The notes under the pieces: generated by a model
The model's input: only the letters and a program-made list of their open reading frames with translations
Database searches by the model: none
What the model was told of the DNA's origin: nothing
Part shown: positions 10,821-22,800 of the stretch, in pieces
Numbering within the stretch: the stretch's first letter is position 1
How the letters are laid out: each line of letters begins with the position of its first letter
NCBI RefSeq assembly: GCF_937616625.2
Contig: NC_065571.1
Span: forward strand, 10,108,501 to 10,172,500
Direction of reading: 5' to 3'
DNA: 64,000 nt
Origin: Mercurialis annua
Lineage: Eukaryota > Streptophyta > Magnoliopsida > Malpighiales > Euphorbiaceae
Made by a program: the position numbers and the translations under genes

Positions 10821-13301
10821 CTATTCTTCCTTCTTTTCGGTCTTGTTTTCTTGGAGATCCACCACTGATTCATCATAGCACTTCTTGGCTATTCCTTGGT
10901 CTCCTCTCAGCGTCACTACTCCCTTTTCAGTCGGTACCTTCATTGCCAGTGCTCTGATGCTGGTTACCGCTGCCGAGTCATGGAGGAAAGGTCTTCCTAG
11001 GATGGCATTATATGTCAATTCCATGTCCACTATGTTAAATAGTGACATGATTTTCTTGTTCATTCCTCTTTCTGGGCCGATTATTACTTCCAAGGTGACT
11101 GCTCCCAGCGGGGTGATGGAGGGTCCACCGAGTCCTGATAGCGGAATTGGGACTCGGCGTAACCTTGACGCTGTTCCTCCCAACATTTTGTATGCTGCAT
11201 TCGTCATGAGGTTTACTGCACTTCCTTCGTCGATAAGGATCCGTTCCATGTTCCAATTTTCAATGATAGTAGTCACTACCAAAGCATCGTTGTGAGGTGC
11301 TTTGACGTGTTCATAGTCTTCTACATCGAAGATCACTGGCGGCATGTGAGTTTCTCGTATGTTCATTACTTCCTTCCTTTGCTTCCTCCTGATCGTGGAG
11401 CTACTATGCCCTCCACCATTAATCATGTGTATGGTTCCCAGAATTTTGGATGGGCGCTCGTCTTCCTTTTCTTTTGGCTTGTCTTCTCTGTTTCTTTTTT
11501 CTCCCTTGTCATTGCTCTTCTCTTTTCGGGCCACAAATTTCCTCAGTTCGCCTGTGTCGATCATTCTTTCGATTTCGACCTTTAAGTCTCTGCAGCTATC
11601 CGTTTCGTGTCCGTAATCGTCGTGAAATTTGCAGTACTTTCTGGTGTCTCTTGCTTCTGCTTTCATTTTGGGTGGCCATACCACGTTTTTGATGTTTTCT
11701 TTGATCCACATGAGGACATTAGTTCGGCTGGTGTTTAATGGAGTGAAGTTATTCTCGTCATCTCTGGGATCGTATCTCGATTCATATCTTGTCTGGGGGG
11801 CGAATCGTCTGCTTTCTTCGGGTCTTCCTCTTCTGTCATCAGGTTTGGACTTGGTTTTTTCTCTGGATCTCTCTTTTGATTCTTTTCCTTTTGCTTCCTT
11901 TCCGCGAATCGCCCTTCGCCCTTCGTCTAACTCGAAGTATTTCTGAGCTATGCCCATTAAGTTTGAGAAAGTTGTGGGTTTATTGACTAGCAGCTTGTCC
12001 ACCAGCTTTCCGAATCGCGTCCCGTCTCGCAATGCTTCTGTCGCCATGTCGACGTTCAGGTTGTCTATCTTCATAGCTTGCTTGTTGAATCGTTCGATGT
12101 AGCTTCGCAGGGTTTCTCCTTCTTCTTGGATACAGGCTCTTAGGATACTGGTAGTGGTTTTAGCTGGGATGTTTGTGAGATATCTGTTGAGGAATTCTGT
12201 TGAAAGCGAAGCGAAGCTTTTGATCGAGCCTGGTTTTAATTTGTTATACCATCTCTGGGCTGTGCCCGTGAGCGTGGTAGGGAAAACCCTGCAGAGGATG
12301 GCGTCTGATACGCTGAGTAGCCCCATGGTCGCTGTGAACCTAGAGGTATGGTCTCGGGGGTCTCCTTCCCCATTGAAAATTGGCAAAGTCGGCAGCTTCA
12401 TGCTGTACGGGATGGTTTCCTCCATGATCTCGGGCGAGAGGGGTGATCCTTTCAGCCTGAGGTCCTCTATATCCAATTCTTCAGATTTTAGTTTTTTGAG
12501 CGCTTTGGCGATCTTCTCTTCTAGATCTTCTTCCACCACATATGTGGCTTTGCTTTTTTGGGGTGTCTCTGACGATTCGCCCTCTCCTTCTTGGTGTTTT
12601 TTCTTATTTTGTTCTTTCCCTGCATCTCTTTCTTGTCGCTTACTCCTTGGTGGGGCATCTTCTTTTTCCTTCTCCCTTCGTTCGTCTCGTTTCGTATTCA
12701 GACCGCTTCGGGCGTCCTCCTGGTTGTGCTCATTTCTGGGTGCCTCTGGTGATTCCTCGTTAGATTTTTCTCTGTCAGGACTTTCCTCTTCGCTGGTTTC
12801 CTTTTCTCGTTGGTTTCGTGCTTCGTTCCTCTCTTCGTTTCCTCTGGTCCGAGGTTCCTTGCTTTTGTTGTTTTCTGCCCTTGTCTCCCGTCGGCCTGGG
12901 TTTGCATCTCTTGTTCTTTCTCTTCTTCTGGGAGCTGTAGGGCTGAAGTTTTCCCTTAGCATTCTCATAGTTTCTTCGTGCCTGTCGTTTGTTCTTTTGG
13001 CCTCATTAGCCAATCTGTCAAGATTTGCCTGCACAGATTCTAGTATCTTTTTCAGCATTTCGCTGTGTGGATCTTGTGTCGCTGCATTTGGTGCTTGTTC
13101 TTCAGTGCTTAGGTTGAAAGCAATTGGGATGCTTCCTCTTATTGGATTAGTTTGGTACTGGGGTGTTGAGAAAGAGAGCCCTCCGGTGTTGCTTTTTTCC
13201 CCGGAGTTGAGAAGCCCATCTTCCGTCACGTTGATTATCTCCGGAGTGTTTTTTGGGTCCATTGGTTGTTTGTCTTTCAGGTTTACTCTTTCAGAAGTCA
13301 T
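10821..13301 (-). CDS. Gypsy-type retrotransposon Gag polyprotein with protease-like C-terminus (826 aa)
   Basis: A single uninterrupted ORF. The start was chosen at ATG 13299-13301, because a stop codon lies in frame about 30 bp upstream and the three codons before the ATG only allow a TTG start. Roughly the first 300 residues are highly charged (Arg/Glu/Lys-rich, low complexity). Next comes a plant Gypsy gag core with the motifs GDPRDH, QRWYNKL and YIERFNKQ. A zinc-finger-like segment follows, with Cys, His and Cys spaced as in the Tat/Ogre-type CKFH..YGH.T..C motif. The C-terminal part has an aspartic-protease-like block: IDEGSAVNLM, the usual D-T/S-G-S site with Glu in second place, then AILGRPFLH. 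The frame ends before any reverse transcriptase. An intact frame in an element lacking pol suggests recent insertion or mobilisation in trans; that is inference. Confidence 0.85.
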   Translation of the reverse strand: MTSERVNLKDKQPMDPKNTPEIINVTEDGLLNSGEKSNTGGLSFSTPQYQTNPIRGSIPIAFNLSTEEQAPNAATQDPHSEMLKKILESVQANLDRLANEAKRTNDRHEETMRMLRENFSPTAPRRRERTRDANPGRRETRAENNKSKEPRTRGNEERNEARNQREKETSEEESPDREKSNEESPEAPRNEHNQEDARSGLNTKRDERREKEKEDAPPRSKRQERDAGKEQNKKKHQEGEGESSETPQKSKATYVVEEDLEEKIAKALKKLKSEELDIEDLRLKGSPLSPEIMEETIPYSMKLPTLPIFNGEGDPRDHTSRFTATMGLLSVSDAILCRVFPTTLTGTAQRWYNKLKPGSIKSFASLSTEFLNRYLTNIPAKTTTSILRACIQEEGETLRSYIERFNKQAMKIDNLNVDMATEALRDGTRFGKLVDKLLVNKPTTFSNLMGIAQKYFELDEGRRAIRGKEAKGKESKERSREKTKSKPDDRRGRPEESRRFAPQTRYESRYDPRDDENNFTPLNTSRTNVLMWIKENIKNVVWPPKMKAEARDTRKYCKFHDDYGHETDSCRDLKVEIERMIDTGELRKFVARKEKSNDKGEKRNREDKPKEKEDERPSKILGTIHMINGGGHSSSTIRRKQRKEVMNIRETHMPPVIFDVEDYEHVKAPHNDALVVTTIIENWNMERILIDEGSAVNLMTNAAYKMLGGTASRLRRVPIPLSGLGGPSITPLGAVTLEVIIGPERGMNKKIMSLFNIVDMELTYNAILGRPFLHDSAAVTSIRALAMKVPTEKGVVTLRGDQGIAKKCYDESVVDLQENKTEKKEE

Positions 13302-13365
13302 CTTCTTCAATGAGATTTGTTTTCGAGTTCAGAAAAGCTCCTTCTTTTGAAGTTTAGTTAAGCTT

Positions 13366-13383
13366 TTCCCACAGACGGCGCCA
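13366..13383 (-). promoter_or_regulatory. Retroelement primer-binding site
   Basis: On the minus strand TGGCGCCGTCTGTGGGAA lies two bases behind the LTR end, in the position and with the TGGCGCC start typical of plant Gypsy primer-binding sites. The matching tRNA was not determined. Confidence 0.7.
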
Positions 13384-13385
13384 AT

Positions 13386-13978
13386 TGATGGAGTCTGCCT
13401 TCTGAACCGGTGAGTGAACCTGCAAAACAGGGTAGAAGCTAACCGGACGGTGGTTGTCCGATTAACTCTCCGATGCTAAAGTCAGTTTAGAGCTTTGAGC
13501 AGCGTTTTGAGTATATGAATGTAATTGTGATTCTAGGCATACCTCGTGCTCCTTTTATAGTAGACGAATATACCTAGTAGAGTTGTATTAGGTAGGTGAA
13601 TCCTACTTTGTAGGGATTCGGCCGTATCTTAAGGATTCTCCTGATTTGTCGAGATCTACCTTAATCTGATAAGAGTCCTATTTAGGAACGTCTTCCTAAA
13701 TAGTCTTATCTTCCTAAAGTAGAGCTTATCCTTCCATATGTAGTGTTTGTGTCCAAATAGGACAAGGTTTCCATATTTAGTCGTTTATCCGAATCCCGGA
13801 CCTGACGCGCTCTTGGCGGATCATGTGGGACTCGGTCTTTATTAGTGTATTACCGAATCTTAGAGATTCGGTATCTCCTTCATATCTTTCCGTCTTCAGG
13901 GGGAGTCCGGTGTCGCCTGAGAGTGGATCTCCTGCAACTCGGCTCCATTATACTTACAGTAGGATTCGGTATCCATCA
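13386..13978 (-). repeat. LTR of the gag element (593 bp)
   Basis: Bounded by TGATGGA...TCCATCA on both strands. A TATA box (TATAAAAGG on the minus strand, about 13552-13560) lies upstream of the probable transcript start, and the primer-binding site follows directly. The LTR contains short palindromes (ATTCGG/CCGAAT, TCCTATTTAGGA). No second copy exists in the window, so LTR-LTR dating is impossible. The 5-mer AGAAG follows at 13979-13983 but is not repeated at the other end. Confidence 0.72.
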
Positions 13979-14173
13979 AGAAGCATTGACAAGTTGAAGG
14001 GGCAACTTGATAGAAAAAGTTAAAATTTATGTTAATTACCCATCTCTTGTAAATTGAAAGGGCGAATTGATACGTTATTGTAATAAAAATCTACATATTA
14101 TGACTCAACTCCTATAAATTTTATATTAATGTTTGGAAAACTTTATTTGTGCAAAGATTAATTAATGTTTTTT

Positions 14174-15336
14174 GGTTAAATGACAAAAAAAAGGCAAACT
14201 TTTTATTAAATTTTTATAAAAAATTTAAATATTATAATTTTATATGTATCATCTTAAAATGCATGATTTCTTTTCATTAATGTCCAGCCCTAAAAAAACA
14301 CATGCTTTTGCTTATGTGTCGTGCCACACATGTGCCAACAAGGCAAACGCTGGGTTAAAAAGGTAAATAAATTTTTAATATTCTACCAATTTTATATTTA
14401 TAATTTGTTTTAGCATGTTTCATCCTCTCCTCTTCTTCATTTAAATATTAATGATTAAATAATATTTAAAATTAAAATATTTATTAAAAAAAATCAAACT
14501 CAATTAAACCAATTAAAATTTAATTAAACATTTCGAAACCCGATTAAATCAACCAAAACCTAATTAAACACATCCAATTTTATCTTCTCCGGCGACTGGC
14601 TCCACTGCCGGCCGCGGAGACATCTCCGGGAACAGACCAGTCTGTTCATGAAGAACATACTCGCTGGTCTGTTCTTGAAGAACGGACCAAATATTTCTTC
14701 GACCGGAGACCGGAAATTTCTCCTCCATATGAGGTTTTATAAATAAATACATAAATAATGGAATTATGATTGGTGTTGATGTGTTTAATTAGATTTTGAT
14801 TAGTTTTACTGGGTTTTGATGTGTTTAATTATTTTAATCACATCAAAATCCTTAAACACATCAAAACCATAGAAATTAAATTATTATTTTTAATTATGTG
14901 TCAAAGTGTTTAATTAGATTTCGATTGATTTAATCGGGTTTTGAAGTATTTAATTAGATTTCGATTGATTTAATTGGTTTTAATTTGTAATTTTATTTAA
15001 TTATAGATATGTAAATGAAGAAGAGGGCGAAAATGGTTAAAAGTCATAAATATAAAATTGGTAAGTATTTGAAGCATTAATTTGAAACTATTTAAAGTTT
15101 TTAGGGTGTAAATATTTTTTTAAAAAAAATTAAAAACTTATTTACACTTTTAACTTAGTTTTTGTCATGTTGGCACATGTGTTGCACGTCACTTCAGCGT
15201 CACATAAGTAAATGTATATGCTTTTTTAAGGTTGGACATCATTGAAACAAAATCCTGCGTCTTACTAATAAAATTGAAAGATTTGAACTTTTGTGAAATT
15301 TTTGTGAAACTTTTGGCTTTTTTTCGTCATTTGACC
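14174..15336. mobile_element. Mutator-like TIR element (1.16 kb) with GC-rich centre
   Basis: The left arm GGTTAAATGACAAAAAAAAG and the right arm (reverse complement GGTCAAATGACGAAAAAAAG) are inverted repeats extending over about 180 bp. They share the words ATGTCCAACC and CACATGTGCCAACA. T-rich 9-bp flanks (14165-14173 and 15337-15345) agree only partly. A GC-rich island at 14575-14720 carries an inverted pair built on GAACAGACCAG / CTGGTCTGTTC. No convincing protein. Confidence 0.62.
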
Positions 15337-15777
15337 TTTTTTTTATCCCTAAGCTTAATCCATTTTTTATCAACTTGATATTAACTTTGAGATATAAATA
15401 AAAAATTAAATTTTAACAAAAATTATTGTAAAAAGAATTTATATATTATAAATATAAAAGGATTTTTATATTCTACCCGCATCACCTATTTACTTTCCTA
15501 CCCTACTGCTTTTTTTTATACTCCATATGAAATATAACAAATTGCTTCTTCTTTTTCTTTAGGTCATCAAAGAAAACTAACTTCAGCTCATTAATTTCTA
15601 TTCAAAATTTTCAGTACATAACAATTCAGCAAATTGACTATTCTTATTTTATCACTACCTTTTGAAAAAAATTAGCAAATTTCAAATTTAATTTCATATC
15701 CATTCAAATTTTAAGTTAATAATCATCGCTTCAAATTCATCATATTCTTCAAAAAAGAAGAAAAGTAGTAAACTATT

Positions 15778-18324
15778 TGTAACACCCCGTATTTTTTCAT
15801 ATAGTCTTGTTTAACGGTCACTTTGGAGTTCGTTCGAGTAGTTCGACCACTTGAAATCGTGGTTTGAAGGTTTCAAACCTTTTGTATGATATTTTGAGAT
15901 GTCTTGGATGTGGCCTCGAGGTTTAGAGCCGTCTCGTTTTCATTTTTAAAAATTTAATTATTTCGAATCCAGTAGCAATATTGCGGGCGCGACAGGGAGG
16001 AGTTGCGGGCGCGACAGGGAGGAGTCGCAGGCGCGATGCGTATCTGTGATGTTCGTAAATTTTCTGTTTAAACTCCCTAAACTCGACCTAATCATTTTCT
16101 AAACATTTCTAAAACCCTAAAACGGTTGGCGACTCTCTGATTTTCATCTTCTATCATTCCTTGTTCCTATATTGATCTATTGTAAGTATTTTAATTACTT
16201 GTTCCATTATTTAATCATAGGATTATCACTCAATTGTATCTCCTATTCAAGTTTCCCTCTCATATGTTGTTATAGGCGGAATTGGGTTATCTTAAATTAT
16301 GTGTTTCCTCCTTTTGATCATTTAAGAGGTATGTCATTCCTTTTACTTTGGTCTTGTGGTAGGATTTAGGTGTTGTGTTGATTGAATTGTTATGCTAGAC
16401 CTCTACTTAAGGTGTTTATCTTATTGTTACTGTTTTAGCTTTGTTTATAAATTTTGAAAATGTTGATTTGATAATTAGTTTGGGTTATTGTTGTTAGCAA
16501 TACGTTGGGTGGTTTGGATGGATTGTTTAAATTGAATAGTATATCGATTGGTTGTTGTTGTTCTGTTGTAATTTTGGTTTGGCACTTAATCAAAATCTAG
16601 AAATGAGGAATTAGTTTTGCCTCTAAGAGGTTATTAGTACATTGGATGGTTTAGAATTTTTGGCTAATGCTTCATTAAGACGTTAAGAGGGTTTTGTTCA
16701 TATTAAATCGTTTTTTTGAATTAATTAGCTTTGCTGGAAATTATTCTCAAAATTTGGTTTTAAGCAATTAAGATGTTACCTTGGGCGTTATAGTTAATAA
16801 TTGGCTTAAGTTGAGATGCCATCTTAGGGTGATTTTAATCAAAGTGTAAAGGGTTGGAAACATGTTTTATAATTATGGTTTGGCATGTTAAAGGTGTAAG
16901 TCTCACTTTGGGAAGTTTGGGAATCTATCGATTTAAACTTTGGTGATTGAAATGTATGAACTCCGGTTGAAATTGTCAGGTATTGACAATTTATTGACTT
17001 ATTATTGTTGTTTATAGTTTTGGTTTGGTTGGGTTAAGCTTAATGAGTTCTATGTTTTCAAATGCAACGGTTTTGTTTAAAAAATTTAACTCTGGATTTC
17101 ACTCTGGCTTAAGTTGGGTCGGGTTAGACTTGTGTCGTCCGGCATGTTGTGTTAAGCATATAGTAGATATACAGCTAACACACCACTCTGGAATTTCTTT
17201 TGAATTCAAAAGGTGTTATCTAAATTTTAAATATTTCTCCGGATTGTTTTAAATAAGAACTCATCTAAACTTAACTAATTATTATATTGGATGGATGTAT
17301 ATGTGCTTTGCCTTTGGATTGCTTATATTTTTTGTTGTGGTTTGAGATGAGGTCTTACTTGTGTTTAGTATTCTTAGAGTCAGGGGTTATTTGGCTTTTA
17401 ACCTGTGCTTTGTTTTTAGACCCATCTACTGTTCGTGCTTCAGAGTCCGCACAGGGTTAGCTTGCTTGTCAAGATTTTCACGTGGATTAGCAAGCAGTGA
17501 GTTTGTAATGCTATTTACCGCTTATTAAGTACCGCAATTTATTTTAGTATTATAAATGTTTTCGAACTGTTTTAAGCGATTATAGATATGGATTGGAACG
17601 AGTTACTCGATAGGCTTGTATCAAGACTGTGTGCACCGGTAAGTACTCTGAGATCGGCAGACTAATATCATGCTTACGCTGGTATATGACGAGGATTTGT
17701 TCCTATTCATTCTGGGTTTCGATATGATACGTCATACTTACGCTGGGATCATTTCAATATTGTTATTCCATAATCTTATGTATATGAGTATAAAAGGATT
17801 TGTTTTAAGGGTTTTAAACTTAATAAATGTAAATAGTAGTATGAACTCATCTCAATATATCCGACCCCGTTGTTTTTCTAATTTTCCAGATTTATGATTT
17901 GAAAGCTTGATCGTCTCCGATTCTTTGATTCCTCGGAGGTTTCTACGATATTTAAACTAGTCAACTGTTTTAAACTCTTAGACCGCAGTAGAACTAGTTA
18001 TCATTTCTGATTATCGTACTCTAAATTGTCGGATTGGTCCGATTTTTTTATTAAGATCTTTGGCAATGTATACTTTGGTTTATATTGTTATATAAGGCAT
18101 GCTGTTGAGTCTCGGATTTTAGCCGAGCATTTCAGATATTTAAGTTATTATTTAAGTTGTTTTATAAACTGCTAGATTTAGGTTGGAGTCTCGGTTGCCT
18201 CCGAGCAGTGGTTTCCTTGCAAGTGTTTATATTTATAATTTATCCGCGAGGCTTGCTACAGGTTTTGATACGACCATACTCATACCCTAACGCCAGTCGC
18301 GATCCTTGAAAATGGGTAGTGACA
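15778..18324 (+). mobile_element. Solo LTR, large Gypsy-type (2547 bp)
   Basis: Begins TGTAACACCCCG and ends GGGTAGTGACA. The 5-bp flanks are CTATT (15773-15777) and TTATT (18325-18329), 4 of 5 identical. The last 80 bp (GCTTGCTACAGG, CCCTAACGCCAG) are homologous to the ends of the LTRs at 25104-26234 and 52595-56231, so all three are one superfamily. Very long LTRs beginning TGTAACACCC are known from the Tekay/Del chromovirus group; that assignment is inference. There is no internal region, so this is a solo LTR left by LTR-LTR recombination. Hairpin words such as TCTCGG...CCGAG occur near 18100-18210. Confidence 0.72.
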
Positions 18325-18344
18325 TTATTAATTTTTTTTCTAAT

Positions 18345-18890
18345 TAAAAACAGTTTTAAAAGGTTTCTGACAGTTTTACAACCATTTCAAAAAAAAAAAG
18401 TTTATACAACGGTTTTAAACAGTTTTTAAAACAACTCTCCCTAAAAACAGTTTCAATAAGTTTTCAACAAATTTCTAACAGTTTTTATGTCTTAAAAATA
18501 ATTTTAAACGATTTAAAAAAAATAGTTTCAAAATGTTTTAAACAGTTTTTAATAGCTTCTAAAACAGTATTTTTTAATAGTTTATAAATACAATTTTAAT
18601 ACGGTTTCTAGAAAAATAGTTTCCAACAATTTTAAACAGTTTCTAATTGTTTCAAATGGTTTTAAACGGTTTCTAAAAAAACATTTCAAACAGTTTGTAA
18701 TAATTTCTAACAGTTTTTGATAGTTTCTAAAATAACATTTTTCAATACTTTATAAAAACAGTTATAAAACAATTGGTCAAAAATAATTTTGTATAGTTTC
18801 CAACGGTTTCAAATAATTTTATATGATTTCTAAAATAATTACATTTTGGAAACTATTTCTAAAGACAGTTTATAAAGAGGTTTGAAACTA
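18345..18890. repeat. Degenerate AACAGTTT(C/T)TAA repeat tract
   Basis: About 550 bp made of diverged copies of a roughly 12-bp word, for example CAGTTTCTAACAGTTTTT, directly after the solo LTR. No gene. Confidence 0.65.
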
Positions 18891-18899
18891 AATCATTGG

Positions 18900-19891
18900 G
18901 GAAATAAAAATAAGAGACCAAATCGTTTGATTTTTAAATAAAAGGAAATAAAGTATGAATTATGATATATGTGAGGAGGTGTAGAGTAATTTGCTCAAAA
19001 ATAAAGTGCAAATAACATCCATTTAAGTGGAAGTACAATTACAAACAATAAAAAAATAAAAATTAGAGTAAATATTACAAATAGAATAGAAATAGAAAAG
19101 CATTTTCTGCAAATTCCTCTCATATAAATAGGATGAAAATTTGAGCCAACTTTGTAACCAGACCATAATTCATAATCGATATCCTTTTTCGTCATGACAT
19201 AGTTCACATTTGGTTCAGCCCATTTACACCTTCAGTCTTGAAGAAGCAGGGATGTGGCCCTCTATAAGCCATTCTAGGATTTAAATGTTGTATGGGTGTC
19301 CGTCAAGTCTTCAATAATAATTCTGAAAAGAAAAAATAGCTTATATTTTAGATGAAAAAATAATTGTAAATTGTTTATTAAGATAAAAAGGAATAATCAC
19401 CATACTTTATTCTAAAGGAAATTTAGAAATATATAAAAACACATCACAATTTTAATTTTTTTTATGATCTTACGGAGACATTTACGTACCAAAATACGAT
19501 TTCGAAGAGTAGAATCGATGAGTACTGAGTTAACCACGACATCGAACAAACGGATCTCTACTCAGTGTCAAAACAAATGAGAACGGATCAAGGAACGATA
19601 GATTCGATATTGGAAACAAACAATGAACAAAGCATAATTCTTACCAATTACAAGTTGAAAGAAAGATGATTTTGAACGTCTAATCAGATGAATTTCGGAG
19701 TATAAATGACGGCTAGGTTAGATGATGGTGAGGAATAATTTAAGGTTTAGAAACGATTAAATAGGGAGTGAAAATAGGGAAAGAAACATAACAAATAAGG
19801 AGAGGAAAAGAATGTGTGCTGCAGAAGAACTACATGCAGCAATTGCATAAGCAATTACATGGGCCAAGGCAAAAATGAAATAATAAAAAAA
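18900..19891. other. AT-rich intergenic DNA, possible minus-strand exon remnants
   Basis: A short minus-strand frame (18995-19207) and an exon-like GC-richer stretch near 19200-19310 and 19460-19600 look like spliced-gene remnants. They match no family I recognise and do not join into one frame. No function is proposed. Confidence 0.3.
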
Positions 19892-22800
19892 GAGGAAATT
19901 AGGCCCAGCACCACCTAAAGCCTAAATATTCTCACTTATACATACCAATATCTTTCCTTGCTAAAATACGATTCAAACCGATTTCCTTTTATTTTTGATC
20001 TTTTGTCTTTTGTTTTTTACTCTAAAATAACATCATAAATACATTGGACTATCTCCCTACCGGAGTCGACCATCTCTCCATCACTGTCCTCCTAATAAAA
20101 TTGCAGACAAGAATAACCGGAGCCATTGATCATCCTCTCATCACCCTGTCTCCAATTTATAAACTCATCGACTCGAGAGTACTCAGAATTCATGGGTTTG
20201 AATCATATTGAGAAAAATAAAACCTTCGGAGCTGATCGATTCTCGAAACGATGATGCATCACTAGCTGGGTTTGTTCTCGTTATGTGTTGTACGCCTTTA
20301 ATGGATCATGTGGTTGATGAATTTTGAGTTCCGTCCTATGTGTTCTACACTTCTGACGTTTTATTTGTGAACCGATATTAAATCAAAAAAACTGATTAAA
20401 GTTTTTGTAATTTATAAAATAAATTGAAAAATATTAAAAAACTTCATCAATTCCACATTATGTTGATTATTCTGATTTAATGTTTTGTTAGTTTTGATTT
20501 GCTTAGTGTAGGTGGTTGTAGAGTTTTCAATGATGCACATGTTATGTTTGATAAAACTACTCAATGATAATAGAAATTGTTTATGCACTTCCTATAACTT
20601 CTTTGGAATTCTTGGCAAGGCCTGTAAAACTGGTGAATATTCTATTCAGAAGATCAAGACTAGCTTTCCCAAACCTTGATTCATCATTTTTATAGATTGT
20701 CCAGTGTGTCTTTAAGATTACTTTTAATAAATGTTTGAATTCAATAAATCAGGTGAAGTTTGTCCATTGATGGATGAATAAGATTTGTTAGTATCCATTG
20801 GAAAATGAAGTAATATTTTCTTGTATATGTATTTGCTATGCTAATCAGCATATATTTTCCTCTTTTTTTTGAAAAAAGTACGTATTAGTTAAAGATAAAA
20901 TGATCAGTTGCGCCCCTCAACTTCACACAAAATATCAAAACCTCATTTTTTTATGTCTTTTAGATAAAAAAAAAAGAGGGGTTTAAATTCACCAAAAATC
21001 ACCAAATTTTATATGTTTTCGGTTTTAACATGATTTTTTAATTTTCACCAAAAATCACCAACTTTTATTTTTGCTATGCTAATCAGCATATGTTTTCAAA
21101 TTTTTTTGCAACTAAGACCACGTGTGTTTTTATATTGTTCTACAAGTTATATCGTGTTATATTTATATTGATATTATCAATTTTAATAATAATTAGATTA
21201 GAATTAGATTTCAATTCAAATGATGGCTCAATATAAAAGAATTTTATATTTGATGGGGGATTATTGAATTTTAATTTTCGATAACACACCCTTAGTTAAC
21301 TATTAGTAAACCAATTGTAAAATAGTAATGGACTTTCCTTTTGTATGCCGATAGCAGACTGATAGTTAACTATTAGTAAACTGATAGTTATCTATCAGTA
21401 ACCCGATTGCAAACTAGTAATGATTTTTTTTTGTATATTGATAGTAAATTGATAGTTGACTATTAGTAAACTATTAGTATACCAATAATAACTATTACTA
21501 AACCAATTGTAAAAAAATAATGATTTTTTTATATGTCGGTAGTAAATCGATAGTTGACTATTAGTAAACTGTTAAAAAATAGATAGTTGATTATTAGAAA
21601 ACAAATAGTTGAATATTAGTAAATTTATTTATATTTTAAAGTGGTTTTATATCGTTAACTATGTGTTAGCTAAGAGTTCCTTTTCCATTCATTAGTTTCA
21701 TTACTGATGCTTTTGTCACTAACCATATTTAGTTAACCATATTGAGTTTTTGATTTGTAATTTTTATAACCAATTTTTGTCGTTTGTTAACCAATGGTTA
21801 ACTAATGGTTAACTAATAATTTTGGATTTTAAAAAAGACGATTTAGGTTTTGTTTGACAGTTGCTGTTGCGGTGGTGAAGACGAAGGGTTTATAATAAAA
21901 TTTTGTAATTATTTTTTTTTGTTGGTTAACCAATGGTTTACTAATGGTACACCAATAATTTTGTTTGTAATACACTGTTAGTAAGCGTTAGGTTAACCGT
22001 TGGAAACTTGTAATAATTTTTATAATGATTATATGGTTAATAAATTGTTGGTAAACTTGAATTTTGTATTTTAAACATAATAAATTTATTTTTAGTACAT
22101 CGTTAGTTAACCGTGAGTAAACCATCGATAAATTTATAGTTAATTTCCATCTTTTAAGAAATTAATACAAATTATGTGATAGTACACCGTTAGTTAACCG
22201 TGAGTAAACTGTCGATAAATTTATAGTTAATTTCCAAAATATTATTTCCATCTTATAAGAAAAATAGCTAGCAAAATCGCAATCGTAAAGAACAAACAAA
22301 TATAGTAAATTGATAGTAGACCAATAGTTAACTACCTATTAGTTAACTGACAGTAGACCGTTAATAAATTGATAGTAGACCACTAGTTAACTACTTATTA
22401 GTTAACTGATAGTAGACCGTAAGTTAACTACTCGTTAGTAAACTAAAAGATAAACTAATTTTGTATATATTTATAACACTGATAGTAAATCAATAGTAAA
22501 TTTATCTTTTAATAAATTGATAATAAAAGTTGTATCTTTTTATATATTGATAGAAACCGATAGTTCACTATTGGTAAACTCTGAATTCTTGATACAAGAT
22601 TACATAATTCTTAATAATTATACAAAATATACAACTTCATGAGCATCTCTAACATTACAGAAGATTAACACAACAATTGACTTGATATTTGGAGAAAAAC
22701 TAAAAACTACATCTCCAGCTAGTGTGAATTATATTGGGTGAAACAACACTGATCATTTCCAATTTTAACTATATAACCTGAATCTTGCTTATATTAACCT

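Larger units (their letters stand above)
10122..13983 (-). mobile_element. One-LTR, gag-only Ty3/Gypsy-type retroelement
   Basis: Read on the minus strand the order is LTR (13386-13978), primer-binding site, gag/protease-like ORF (10821-13301), then a non-coding tail with palindromic repeats (10307-10578). The element then stops abruptly at about 10122 against the interrupted TIR element. No reverse transcriptase, RNase H, integrase or second LTR is present, so the element is either 3'-truncated or a gag-only derivative that lost its 3' LTR. The GC content is clearly higher than in the surroundings. Confidence 0.75.
9405..14073. mobile_element. TIR element of about 0.8 kb split by a retroelement insertion
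   Basis: The left arm starts GTATCAATTTACC (9406) and the right arm ends GGTAATTAC...GAATTGATAC (14073). The arms are inverted copies for about 100 bp. A further inverted pair follows: GGTCATATTAATATCACA at about 9510 and its complement ending near 10118. Removing about 10122-13983 makes these two inverted segments continuous, so the gag element was inserted into the right arm. No convincing TSD was found at the outer ends. Confidence 0.65.

Noticed and set aside
10885..11986. Several + strand frames of 65-136 codons
   Set aside because: Antisense shadows of gag with no family features.
12154..13350. Long + strand open frame (398 codons)
   Set aside because: It lies antisense to the gag ORF; its Ser/Leu/Phe-rich product mirrors the charged gag N-terminus and shows no domain.
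18995..19600. Possible minus-strand gene
   Set aside because: Exon-like pieces do not join into one frame and no family was recognised.
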